64,000 nucleotides of DNA from Rebecca billardiae RCC1528. Its lineage: Eukaryota; Haptophyta. The notes under the pieces were generated by a model. That model saw only the letters and a program-made list of their open reading frames with translations, was not told where the DNA came from and ran no database searches. The position numbers were made by a program, and so were the translations under genes. The DNA lies in contig OZ251222.1 of assembly GCA_965240325.2 (NCBI GenBank), positions 1,798,001 to 1,862,000 on the forward strand. Direction: 5' to 3'. How positions within the stretch are numbered: the first letter of the stretch is position 1; each line of letters begins with the position of its first letter. Below are positions 41,723 to 50,581 of the stretch, in pieces.

Positions 41723-43075
41723 CCCCTATTGTGGAACGGACCCCTATTGTGGAACGGCGCCAGTTTTTCCTATGTAGAGCTCGGATGTCGCGGAGGCGAT
41801 GAGATCGGCGGCTACCGCCGTGTGCGCCTGGCCAAGGCGCGTCCAACGAGCCCAAGAACGTCGCCATAGCCCCACCCCAGCGCCGTCCGCTGCCGATCGT
41901 TTGCTGGAGTCAGAGCTGAGAATCTGGTGTGAAAAAATGGTTTTCGGCTCCTGTAGGCCGAAGCTTCGGCCGGGAGGGCGCGCACGGTATTTTTGGGAGC
42001 TCCCCGAGAGCAGCCCGGGCAGGGAATCAAGCCGGCTTGCCGCTGCGGCACTCGTGGATGGAGCGCGAGTGACACGAATTGGGTCAGGTCAGCATGGCTG
42101 ATTCCTGGGTTGGAGGGTCGAGGACGCCCCGCCGCGGCGGGGGGCGGTGCGGCGGCGCGAGCTGACTGGTGGCGATGATGAACGCGTAGCCGAAGGTGCC
42201 GGACCGTCAGGCGACGCCCAACCCCGCAAAGCAGCTTCATCGCCTGCCGACCGCGCGAGAGCCGCGCCGCGCGAAGCGGCTGGGCGCGAGTGGACTACGA
42301 CCCGCCGGATGCAGCCATCAGGGACTGTGTGTAGAGCGGGGAGCTGGCGTGAGGGCACAGCTGTCGCCGACTTCGGCTCATATGCCGTGACAACGGGCCA
42401 CGCTCTGTCGGATGGTGAAGGACCCGACCAGCCCGTCGAGGCCGCTGGGGCTGAAGCCGCGGCTGAGCGGCTGTGACGGTCGAGCAGATGCACACCAACT
42501 GGGTCGCGGAGATAGCGCTACTCGGCTTCGCGCCGACCACGCGGCAGGTCTGCATCGATGCGGCGCTCCTCTTCCTGCGTAGCGGCGCGCCCTTCTCGAC
42601 GCTCTCCAGCATGCCCTGGAAGCGGTGGTGTCGGCGGCGGCTCCGGCGCCACGCGAAGGCGAGCGAGCGTCGATGACGGACACGCTCGTCGACCGCATCA
42701 CTCATCGTGGAGAGGGTTCGCGCGGGCAAGACGTGCCCCCCGGCGGCTGCGGGGTCGAGGGCGGGTGCCCACACCACCAGCACGCCGGCGAGCGCCAGTG
42801 GGCCGACTGCGAACGCTCAGGAGCCAGCAGTGGCACCGTCCTGAGCGAGGAACCAAAATCGTTCCACAATAGGGGTCAGTCGACCCGTCGACGCACCCCG
42901 CGCGCGCGCGCGCGCGCGCGCGCGCGCGCGGGCTAGTTTCGAGCTCCGCACCTTCAGAGGTGTATGGTCCCTTCGGTAGGACCCATGGCCAGTACCTGAC
43001 ACCTTAAGATCGCTCGCCGAGCCGCACTACCTCGCCCTAGGGGCGGAAAACCCGAAAATCGTTCCACAATAGGGG
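41723..43075. mobile_element. TTAA-flanked DNA element with doubled 16-bp terminal repeats (piggyBac-like)
   Basis: The 16-bp sequence CCCCTATTGTGGAACG stands at 41723-41738 and again at 41741-41756. Its reverse complement stands at 42860-42875 and 43060-43075. The outer copies are flanked by TTAA (41719-41722 and 43076-43079). TTAA target sites and C-rich termini are known for piggyBac elements. The interior lacks a recognisable transposase; a short frame at 42473-42676 (TVEQMHTNWVAEIALLGFAP) looks coding but is not identified. The symmetry extends slightly outside TTAA (CGTC / GACG), so a different TIR boundary is possible. It is probably non-autonomous. Confidence 0.55.
42899..42931. repeat. 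(CG)n run
   Basis: An alternating CG run of about 30 bp lies between the inner and outer right termini of the TTAA-flanked element. Alternating CG tracts can adopt Z-DNA. Confidence 0.85.
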
Positions 43076-43110
43076 TTAAGACGTTAGCTGCGTGATGGTG
43101 ACTAGCCACT

Positions 43111-43170
43111 AGGGCCGTGCGCCCTCAACTTCGTTGTTCACTACCCGAAGATCGGCGTAGCCGATCATAT
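43111..43170 (+). repeat. Stem-loop repeat family, copy 5 (variant subtype)
   Basis: GGGCCGTGCGCCCTCAACTT is followed by ACTACCCGAA and the hairpin GATCGGC (43150-43156), GTA, GCCGATC (43160-43166), then ATATAT. It is nearly identical to copy 4. The foldback element starts within its AT tail. Confidence 0.75.
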
Positions 43171-43173
43171 ATA

Positions 43174-43967
43174 TAACGACGTGGCAGCATCCGACAAGCG
43201 TCAGGCTCAGAGTGCAACAGACACATAGAATGCGTCCGCGCCTTCCGTCCAGGTCAGACAGTGCGCCACCCGCAGCCCTGCCCCCCTACGGGAGCGGGGC
43301 CGGGATGGAGCACCGCCTCGGCCTGGGGCACGCGGCGGCGACGGCAGATGCCGCCGCGGCCGAGCGCCTTCCGGAGCACTTGGATGAGGGTGAGGTCGTA
43401 GTCGATGTCGCCGCCCGCCGACCTAGCGGCGAGCAGCTCCGGCAAGCGGCAGCCGCGGCTGTCGCCCCCGTGCGCCCGTGTGGGCGCCTGGATGAGGATG
43501 AGGTCGTAGTACGCGTCGCCGCGCGCCGGCCAAGCGGCGCGCAGCTGCAGAAGAGGGGCTCGGAGAGTGAGCGCGCCGCCTAGCGCGCTCTGGGCGATGA
43601 AGCAGATGAGGTGGTAGTCGATGTCGCAGCCCGGCCCGCCGGCGGGCTGCTGCAGATACTGTAATATATATATATATATATAAGCCGCGGCTGCCGCTTG
43701 CCGGAGCTGCTCGCCGCTAGGTCGGCGGGCGGCGACATCGACTACGACCTCACCCTCATCCAAGTGCTCCGGAAGGCGCTCGGCCGTGGCGGCATCTGCC
43801 GTCGCCGCCGCGTGCCCCAGGCCGAGGCGGTGCTCCATCCCGGCCCCGCTCCCGTAGGGGGGCAGGGCTGCGGGTGGCGCACTGTCTGACCTGGACGGAA
43901 GGCGCGGACGCATTCTATGTGTCTGTTGCACTCTGAGCCTGACGCTTGTCCGATGCTGCCACGTCGT

Positions 43968-43969
<2 letters not shown>
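43174..43969. mobile_element. Foldback element with 287-bp inverted arms
   Basis: The left arm 43174-43460 and right arm 43683-43969 are reverse complements over 287 bp with very few mismatches (for example C/G near 43192). The outer ends read TAACGACGTGGCAGC and lie against AT repeats on both sides. The 222-bp centre contains diverged copies of a coding-like unit (EVVVDVAARRPSG-EQL) and a short AT run. There is no transposase. A third, partial arm occurs at 24174-24403. Foldback or large-MITE structure is the simplest reading. Confidence 0.75.

Positions 43970-44033
<64 letters not shown>
43970..44033. repeat. (AT)n microsatellite
   Basis: The AT run directly abuts the right end of the foldback element at CGTCGTTA. 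Confidence 0.95.
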
Positions 44034-44034
<1 letters not shown>

Positions 44035-44378
44035 TTTATAAGCTACAGCATTAGACATCAGTAATACCGACTGAGCTAGCTAGGGGGTAGGGCACTCTGA
44101 AATCGTGCCAACATACACGAATTCCGCCATAAATCGAAATCGAAAACGATTATATTCCTTTCATCTCGAAAGCGTTTATACGTTTTCTCGAAGTAAAAAA
44201 CGAACTCGTTTTCGTTTTCTCGACGAAATATCGAATAACTCGTTTTCGATATCGGTTTAATTTAATAAATTTTCCGTGTCCTTTTTTTCTGCCGCTTTCA
44301 GTCCGACCAAGGGCGGCTGGTATTTTGTGCTGCTGGTATTTTGTAAGCCCCACGACATCACTATATATATATATATAT
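44034..44378. other. AT-rich spacer
   Basis: The sequence is AT-rich with several CGAAA/TTTCG-type short repeats (44100-44270). It ends in a short AT run that is the insertion site of the Copia element. No gene. Confidence 0.5.
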
Positions 44379-44774
44379 TGTTGTATTAATCCCGAATTTC
44401 CTCCGTGCACGATTTCTTTTCCTTTCCAGGCGCTTGGATCCAACCGCCAGGAGAGGTCGAGTCCCAGGTACTATCGCTGTCGTACCTGCCCTCCCTGAAC
44501 CGGCACGAGCGCGCTCGGCCCCTAATCCTATTGCTTTCGCCGCTGTCCGCAGGCGAACGCAAGCCGCCGGGTACGTATGTCCGTTTTCCCCCGGCGCTAT
44601 TGGTCTAACGACCTATCAGTTTACTGGACCTGGTGCCGTTTCCTTCTGCACCCGTGTGGGACGACTCCCGCACCGCCCGCTCGTCCGCACGGACGACGCT
44701 GCTGACGACGTCCGCAGGGACACTGTGATAAGCCCCTGCGTGACCGGGGAACTGGTAAGGCGGAATAAACATCA
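44379..44774 (+). repeat. 5' LTR
   Basis: Starts TGTTGTATTAATCCCG and ends AATAAACATCA. It should hold the element's promoter. It is identical by eye to the 3' LTR. Confidence 0.9.
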
Positions 44775-44809
44775 TGAGCTCAAACGTGTGAAACCACGGA
44801 CCGCCGGGC

Positions 44810-46795
44810 ATGGCCCATCCAGCCGGTCGCAGCGCCGCGGGTGTCGCGACGAACGCGCGGGCAATGATGCTCGCGTGCAGCGCGCTCTGCATCGAGCAGC
44901 CGAGTGAAAGCGCGCTGATGAACCAGATGCCCACGCACGGCGTGGTGTACGAGTTCGGTGACTACCAGAAGGACATCCGTTACGCAACCTCGAATGTCCT
45001 CCGCCTGCAGGGCGGCTGCGCGCGCGGTACGAACCGCGCGAGCATTGACGTGCCCGCGTGTGGCACTTGCGGTGACGACACCGCGGCGGGGGCCTGGATG
45101 GTCCCCGTGATCGACAACGTCGAGCACGAGCTCGATGATGATGGGAATGGCAACGATGCCTACCCTTCACGGCATCCGCTGAGACCGATGCTGCGAGCGC
45201 CCCGACCATCCTCACGAGAGGACAGCTGGACGGGGCGCGAGGTGCTGCTCGATGACGGGCAGCAGCAGGTGATACACTCAAAGGACGTGTACATCATTGA
45301 TGAGCGGTCGCTGGTCGAGGGGAGGCACACTCCATTCGCGGCCAGCGATGACAATGCCGAGCCCGAGACTAAGCTGGGGGACGCCGCTGACGGCGAGCTC
45401 ACCGGCGAGGGCGACGAGCATTTCGAGATTGAGGACGGCGCGGCCGATGACGGCGGCGCTGCTGCTCATGATGACGGGGGCGCGGCGAGCGAAGCTGCGC
45501 AACCGAGCGCCGACGGCGATGACGCCGGAGGCGATGACGACGCACGAGCTGGTGAGTCCGCGGCGCCCGAGCTGCCGCGCGACTACGACCCGATGCGACG
45601 AGACCGAGCGAGGCGGAGCAGACCCGCCGCGCAGACGGTGCAGGCTGTTGTGAAGGCGCTCCCTGGCATGCGCCAGGCTGGGCGCGTGTGGTACCTACAC
45701 TTGCGTAAGTGTTTGCTCGAACATGGGTTCGAGCCGTGCCCGAGCGCGCCGTGCATCTACTCGAAGGCAGTCGATGGCCGCTACGTGTTCGTCGGACACT
45801 TTGTCGACGACCTGCTGATGATGAACATCTCGAAGGACAAGTCCGCGCTGGACGCGCTGATGACGGCGTTGTTGACGCACTACGAGATGCAGGGCGCGGA
45901 CTGCTTGAGCAAGTTCCTTGGCGCCGAATTTGAGACCACGGTGGACGGACTTTTTACCCACCTGAACCAGTACATCGGTGATGTGTGCGAGCGCTTCCAC
46001 CTGAGTGGAGAGCGCCACCCACCGACCCCCGAGTGCAGCGAGACGCGCGAGATCCCCCGCCCGCTGCAAGCCCTCCTGCTGCGCGCTGACCGCCAGCACT
46101 ACCAGGAGATGACCGGTGCCCTCATGTACTGCATGACGACGTGTCGCCCCGATATCGCACACGCCGTGAACATGCTGGCACGCCGGATGTCCAATCCCCG
46201 GCTCTACGACTTGACCGCCGCGAAGCGCACGCTCCGATACTTGCTCGGCACGCGTCGGCGCGGCATCCTGTTCCGGCACGCGACGCACGCACAACACCCT
46301 GATTTGGTGGCGTACGCGGACTCGGACTGGGCGAACGATCGTGAAGATCGACGTTCTACGACGGGATACCTTGTTATGTACAACGGGGTCCCGATCTCGT
46401 GGCACAGCGGACTGCAGAGCGTGGTCGCGTTGTCTACGTGCGAGGCGGAGTACATCGCGCTGAGCGAGTGCTGCCGCGAGGTGATCTACCTGCGCGACCT
46501 GGTCACGTTTTTGAACGAGCCGGTCGTGGAGCCCACGACGGTGATCTACGAGGATAACCAGGGCACGATCGATTTGACGAACAACCCGGTGCACCACAAG
46601 CGCACCAAGCACATTGACGTGAAGTACCATTTCACGCGGCGCGCGCAAGCCGACGGCGCCGTGCTGATCCAGAAGGTGCCGACCGACGACAACCGGTCCG
46701 ACATCATGACCAAGGCTACCGCGACGAGTACTTTTCTGAAACACGTCGTGGCGATACTGCATGCTGTTCCACCACCTCCGCCGCCTTCGGCATGA
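44810..46795 (+). CDS. Copia polyprotein remnant: integrase tail, partial RT, RNase H
   Basis: The open frame has 661 codons. The first 120 residues are of unclear origin. Around residues 155-165 VIHSKDVYIIDE resembles the segment that ends Copia integrases. A long acidic linker follows. Then ALPGMRQAGRVWYLHLRKCL begins partway through reverse transcriptase, and the catalytic motif appears as FVDDLLM (usually YVDD). The RNase H region is well preserved (ADSDWANDREDRRSTTGYLV, then STCEAEYIALSE, then YEDNQGTIDL). Gag, protease, most of integrase and the N-terminal RT fingers are absent. The copy is therefore incomplete, although its reading frame is open. Mobilisation would need proteins from a complete relative. 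Confidence 0.88.
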   Translation: MAHPAGRSAAGVATNARAMMLACSALCIEQPSESALMNQMPTHGVVYEFGDYQKDIRYATSNVLRLQGGCARGTNRASIDVPACGTCGDDTAAGAWMVPVIDNVEHELDDDGNGNDAYPSRHPLRPMLRAPRPSSREDSWTGREVLLDDGQQQVIHSKDVYIIDERSLVEGRHTPFAASDDNAEPETKLGDAADGELTGEGDEHFEIEDGAADDGGAAAHDDGGAASEAAQPSADGDDAGGDDDARAGESAAPELPRDYDPMRRDRARRSRPAAQTVQAVVKALPGMRQAGRVWYLHLRKCLLEHGFEPCPSAPCIYSKAVDGRYVFVGHFVDDLLMMNISKDKSALDALMTALLTHYEMQGADCLSKFLGAEFETTVDGLFTHLNQYIGDVCERFHLSGERHPPTPECSETREIPRPLQALLLRADRQHYQEMTGALMYCMTTCRPDIAHAVNMLARRMSNPRLYDLTAAKRTLRYLLGTRRRGILFRHATHAQHPDLVAYADSDWANDREDRRSTTGYLVMYNGVPISWHSGLQSVVALSTCEAEYIALSECCREVIYLRDLVTFLNEPVVEPTTVIYEDNQGTIDLTNNPVHHKRTKHIDVKYHFTRRAQADGAVLIQKVPTDDNRSDIMTKATATSTFLKHVVAILHAVPPPPPPSA

Positions 46796-46808
46796 TGTCG
46801 AGGGGGGG

Positions 46809-47199
46809 TGTTGTATTAATCCCGAATTTCCTCCGTGCACGATTTCTTTTCCTTTCCAGGCGCTTGGATCCAACCGCCAGGAGAGGTCGAGTCCCAGGTA
46901 CTATCGCTGTCGTACCTGCCCTCCCTGAACCGGCACGAGCGCGCTCGGCCCCTAATCCTATTGCTTTCGCCGCTGTCCGCAGGCGAACGCAAGCCGCCGG
47001 GTACGTATGTCCGTTTTCCCCCGGCGCTATTGGTCTAACGACCTATCAGTTTACTGGACCTGGTGCCGTTTCCTTCTGCACCCGTGTGGGACGACTCCCG
47101 CACCGCCCGCTCGTCCGCACGGACGACGCTGCTGACGACGTCCGCAGGGACACTGTGATAAGCCCCTGCGTGACCGGGGAACTGGTAAGGCGGAATAAA

Positions 47200-47204
<5 letters not shown>
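46809..47204 (+). repeat. 3' LTR
   Basis: It has the same 396 bp as the 5' LTR and follows the purine-rich tract. It ends against an AT microsatellite. Confidence 0.9.

Positions 47205-47249
<45 letters not shown>
47205..47249. repeat. (AT)n microsatellite, right flank of Copia element
   Basis: This is the continuation of the AT run into which the LTR element inserted. Confidence 0.95.
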
Positions 47250-47252
<3 letters not shown>

Positions 47253-47398
47253 TCGAGCTTCCGCTCGGCGATGGAGTGATGGGCGACTATGAGGGGGGGG
47301 ACGACGGCGAGGAGCGCTGATCCTGGTGTTTGTCTCTGCTGCTCGATCTGCTGCTACAGCTTGCTGACTCTGACGCCTGCCCGTTGCATACCACGTCG

Positions 47399-47543
<145 letters not shown>

Positions 47544-47548
47544 TGAAT

Positions 47549-47632
47549 GTGTGTACACGTGCCTGTGTGTGTGTGTGTCACTACTGTGTGTACGTGTGTG
47601 TGTGTGTGTGTGTGCATGTGTGTGTGTGTGTG

Positions 47633-47663
<31 letters not shown>
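47549..47663. repeat. Interrupted (TG)n microsatellite
   Basis: The TG dinucleotide run has CA and AC interruptions, and lies directly after the AT run. Confidence 0.93.
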
Positions 47664-47810
47664 CAGTGAAGCCTGCTGTCAGTGTGTGAGTGTGACACTG
47701 TCGTCTGTCAGTCTGACACGGTGTGTATCATGCTGATTATTCATGTCGTTGTCGGATGTGACGACGGATATCTTTATAAGACTTTATTTTGAAAACGTAC
47801 GGTAGTGATG

Positions 47811-47872
47811 AGCGGGCCCGCCTGGGCGGGCTCTACGGCTGCGCGCTCCGCCCGCCTGCAGCACCGCGGGCC
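47811..47872 (-). repeat. Dispersed repeat R1, partial inverted copy
   Basis: Read on the minus strand it starts GGCCCGCGGTGC and contains GGAGCGCGCAGC and GGCGGGCCCG-like sequence matching the first 55 bp of R1, with small insertions. Confidence 0.6.
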
Positions 47873-47910
47873 ATGATTTATTAAAACGAAACAGCTCGTA
47901 GTCGCGAACA

Positions 47911-50346
47911 TCAATCGTCAATAAGCAAACGCCGCCGAGGATCGTCCAGTGCCAGTGGGAGAACGACCCTTCGTGCAGTGACGACAGGAACGGGGATCGC
48001 TTCGGACTGACCCACTGACGTTATTGGAGCTGCTCGCCTGGCAATGCCACCAAGGGCAAGGGCGACACAAGCCCAGGGCTGAGCAGGATCGGCTTGACTC
48101 GTCCGTGTGCACGACTGCTGCTGTGGTCCCAGGTCCTGCTCGGAGTCGGCACCAATGAGAACGTCGTTACTGTGTATGACCCCGTCAGGTGAGCGCCAGA
48201 GCACGACTTGGACTGCGACCAGTGGCGGCGGCAGCGGCGAATGTTGCTGCAGCTGTGACTGCTGCTGTGCAGTGGCGTCACCGCGTGCAGCAGCTGCTCT
48301 GAGGTCGGTGTGCTTCCGCTGTCGCTTGGCAGTGCGCATGGCCATGGGCTGGCAGCCTGCTGCTGCAAGCCTGCACTTGCGCACTCTGAGCTCATGTCTG
48401 GAGACCATGCCGGCCAGCTTGTGCTCAGCGCACCGACTGGCGCGCGCGTCGCCTGGCATGCCGTATGATGGCTGCTTCGCGCAGCCGGCATGATCGCACT
48501 TGGGGCTCACTACATTGACCATGCCGGCCAGCTTGTGCTCAGCGCATCGACTGGCGTGCGCGTCGCCTGGCATGCCGTATGATGGCCACGTCGCGCAGCC
48601 GGCATGCTCGCACCTGCGGCTCACCACGTTGACCATGCCGGCCAGCTTGTGCTCAGCACATCGACTGGCGCGCGCGTCGCCCGGCATGCCGTATAATGGC
48701 TGCTTCGCGCAGCCGGCATGCTCGCACTTGCGGTGCTGCACATCGACCATGCCGGCCAGCTTGTGCTCAGCGCATCGACTGGCGCGCGCGTCGCCCGGCA
48801 TGCCGTATGATGGCACCTTCGCGCAGCCGGCATGATCGCACTTGGAGTTCTTCACATCGACCATGCCGGCCAGCTTGTGCTCAGCGCACCGACTGGCGCG
48901 CGCGTCGTCCGGCATGCCGTATGATGGCCACGTCGCGCAGCCGGCATGCTCGCACTTGCGGTGCTGCACATCGACCATGCCGGCCAGCTTGTGCTCAGCG
49001 CACCGACTGGCGCGCGCGTCGCCCGGCATGCCGTATGATGGCCGCGTCGCGCAGCCGGCATGCTCGCACCTGCGGCTCACCACGTCGACCATGCCGGCCA
49101 GCTTGTGCTCAGCGCACCGACTGGCGCGCGCGTCGCCCGGCATGCCGTATGATGGCTGCTTCGCGCAGCCGGCATGATCGCACTTGGGGCTCACTACATT
49201 GACCATGCCGGCCAGCTTGTGCTCAGCGCATCGACTGGCGTGCGCGTCGCCTGGCATGCCGTATGATGGCCACGTCGCGCAGCCGGCATGCTCGCACCTG
49301 CGGCTCACCACGTTGACCATGCCGGCCAGCTTGTGCTCAGCACATCGACTGGCGCGCGCGTCGCCCGGCATGCCGTATAATGGCCGCGTCGCGCAGCCGG
49401 CATGCTCGCACTTGCGGCTCACCACGTTGACCATGCCGGCCAGCTTGTGCTCAGCACATCGACTGGCGCGCGCGTCGCCCGGCATGCCGTATGATGGCTG
49501 CTTCGCGCAGCCGGCATGATCGCACTTGGGATGCTTCACATTGACCATGCCGGCCAGCTTGTGCTCAGCACACCGACTGGCGCGCGCGTCGCCCGGCATG
49601 CCGTATGATGGCTGCTTCGCGCAGCCGGCATGATCGCACTTGGGTCTCACTACATTGACCATGCCGGCCAGCTTGTGCTCAGCGCATCGACTGGCGCGCG
49701 CGTCGCCCGGCATGCCGTATGATGACTTCGTTGCGCAGCCGGCATGATCGCACTTGGAGTTCTTCACATCGACCATGCCGGCCAGCTTGTGCTCAGCACA
49801 CCGACTGGCGCGCGCGTCGCCCGGCATGCCGTATGATGGCTGCTTCGCGCAGCCGGCATGCTCGCACCTGCGGCTCACCACGTTGACCATGCCGGCCAGC
49901 TTGTGCTCAGCGCACCGACTGGCGCGCGCGTCGCCCGGCATGCCGTATGATGGCCGCGTCGCGCAGCCGGCATGATCGCACTTGCGGTGCTGCACATTGA
50001 CCATGCCGGCCAGCTTGTGCTCAGCGCACCGACTGGCGCGCGCGTCGCCCGGCATGCCGTATGATGGCATCTTCGCGCAGCCGGCATGCTCGCACTTGCG
50101 GTGCTTCACATTGACCATGCCGGCCAGCTTGTGCTCAGCGCACCGACTGGCGCGCGCGTCGCCCGGCATGCCGTATGATGGCACCTTCGCGCAGCCGGCA
50201 TGATCGCACTTGGGGCTCACTACATTGACCATGCCGGCCAGCTTGTGCTCAGCACACCGACTGGCGCGCGCGTCGCCCGGCATGCCGTATGATGGCACCT
50301 TCGCGCAGCCGGCATGATCGCACTTGGGGTGCTGCACTTCAACCAT
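47911..50346 (-). CDS. Protein with 17 tandem EsV-1-7-type Cys/His repeats
   Basis: This frame encodes 811 residues without an intron. Seventeen repeats of 38 residues (114 nt) fill residues 1-650. Each fits C-x4-C-x16-C-x2-H-x12 exactly (CDHAGC, then YGMPGDARASRCAEHKLAGM). That spacing is the EsV-1-7 motif, named from an Ectocarpus virus protein and known from brown algal regulators such as IMMEDIATE UPRIGHT. It is presumed to bind metal and its molecular role is not settled. Variation is concentrated at a few positions: D/E after the first Cys, the KVP/TRP/KQP tripeptide, and the VSR/KHR/QHR linker. A Gln-rich and then hydrophobic unique tail of about 155 residues follows. Near-identity of the units at DNA level shows recent expansion or homogenisation. 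Met 50346 begins MVEVQHPKC, so the first repeat starts almost at the N-terminus. Confidence 0.85.
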   Translation of the reverse strand: MVEVQHPKCDHAGCAKVPSYGMPGDARASRCAEHKLAGMVNVVSPKCDHAGCAKVPSYGMPGDARASRCAEHKLAGMVNVKHRKCEHAGCAKMPSYGMPGDARASRCAEHKLAGMVNVQHRKCDHAGCATRPSYGMPGDARASRCAEHKLAGMVNVVSRRCEHAGCAKQPSYGMPGDARASRCAEHKLAGMVDVKNSKCDHAGCATKSSYGMPGDARASRCAEHKLAGMVNVVRPKCDHAGCAKQPSYGMPGDARASRCAEHKLAGMVNVKHPKCDHAGCAKQPSYGMPGDARASRCAEHKLAGMVNVVSRKCEHAGCATRPLYGMPGDARASRCAEHKLAGMVNVVSRRCEHAGCATWPSYGMPGDAHASRCAEHKLAGMVNVVSPKCDHAGCAKQPSYGMPGDARASRCAEHKLAGMVDVVSRRCEHAGCATRPSYGMPGDARASRCAEHKLAGMVDVQHRKCEHAGCATWPSYGMPDDARASRCAEHKLAGMVDVKNSKCDHAGCAKVPSYGMPGDARASRCAEHKLAGMVDVQHRKCEHAGCAKQPLYGMPGDARASRCAEHKLAGMVNVVSRRCEHAGCATWPSYGMPGDAHASRCAEHKLAGMVNVVSPKCDHAGCAKQPSYGMPGDARASRCAEHKLAGMVSRHELRVRKCRLAAAGCQPMAMRTAKRQRKHTDLRAAAARGDATAQQQSQLQQHSPLPPPLVAVQVVLWRSPDGVIHSNDVLIGADSEQDLGPQQQSCTRTSQADPAQPWACVALALGGIARRAAPITSVGQSEAIPVPVVTARRVVLPLALDDPRRRLLIDD

Positions 50347-50581
50347 GGCGCCTGATGAGTCAAGCTGATCGGACTCGGCGTGCTGAGCGGAGTGTCAATC
50401 AGATGAACCACGATGAAGCCTCAGCTACACTGTGTTGAGTGTGCGGCCACTGTACTACCGTCGAGCAGGATTGATCGCGTGATGGGCTTCAAATTGCGCA
50501 CATGCCCAGAGCCGCAGCCGCAGCCGGGGCGCCGCATCAGCCGAAGGCGAGGCTTCGCGGCGCCGCCCACCGGCGCGCGCC

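Larger units (their letters stand above)
44379..47204 (+). mobile_element. Copia-type LTR retrotransposon, internally deleted, recent
   Basis: Two 396-bp LTRs (44379-44774 and 46809-47204) appear identical by eye and run from TG to CA. A purine-rich tract (GAGGGGGGG, 46800-46808) precedes the 3' LTR, as expected for plus-strand priming. The 5-bp flanks are TATAT on both sides, but the target is an AT run so this is not informative. No clear primer-binding site is seen after the 5' LTR. The interior of about 2 kb is far shorter than a complete element; see the CDS entry for what is missing. Confidence 0.9.

Noticed and set aside
43111-43180. Stem-loop followed by AT considered as a Helitron 3' end
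   Set aside because: Helitrons end in CTRR just after the hairpin; here the hairpin is followed by CAT and simple repeats, and no 5' TC end was identified.
43254-43931. Minus-strand open frame spanning the foldback element
   Set aside because: It is created by the near-perfect inverted arms, so the same peptide appears on both strands; there is no independent coding evidence.
48360-50340. Regular 114-nt repeats resembling a CRISPR array
   Set aside because: The whole unit is conserved with no unique spacers, and it translates into an uninterrupted Cys/His repeat protein on the minus strand.
47911-50346. Treating the EsV-1-7 gene as an integrated viral segment
   Set aside because: Only the repeat motif is shared with a virus protein; neighbouring genes are cellular and no other viral gene is visible.
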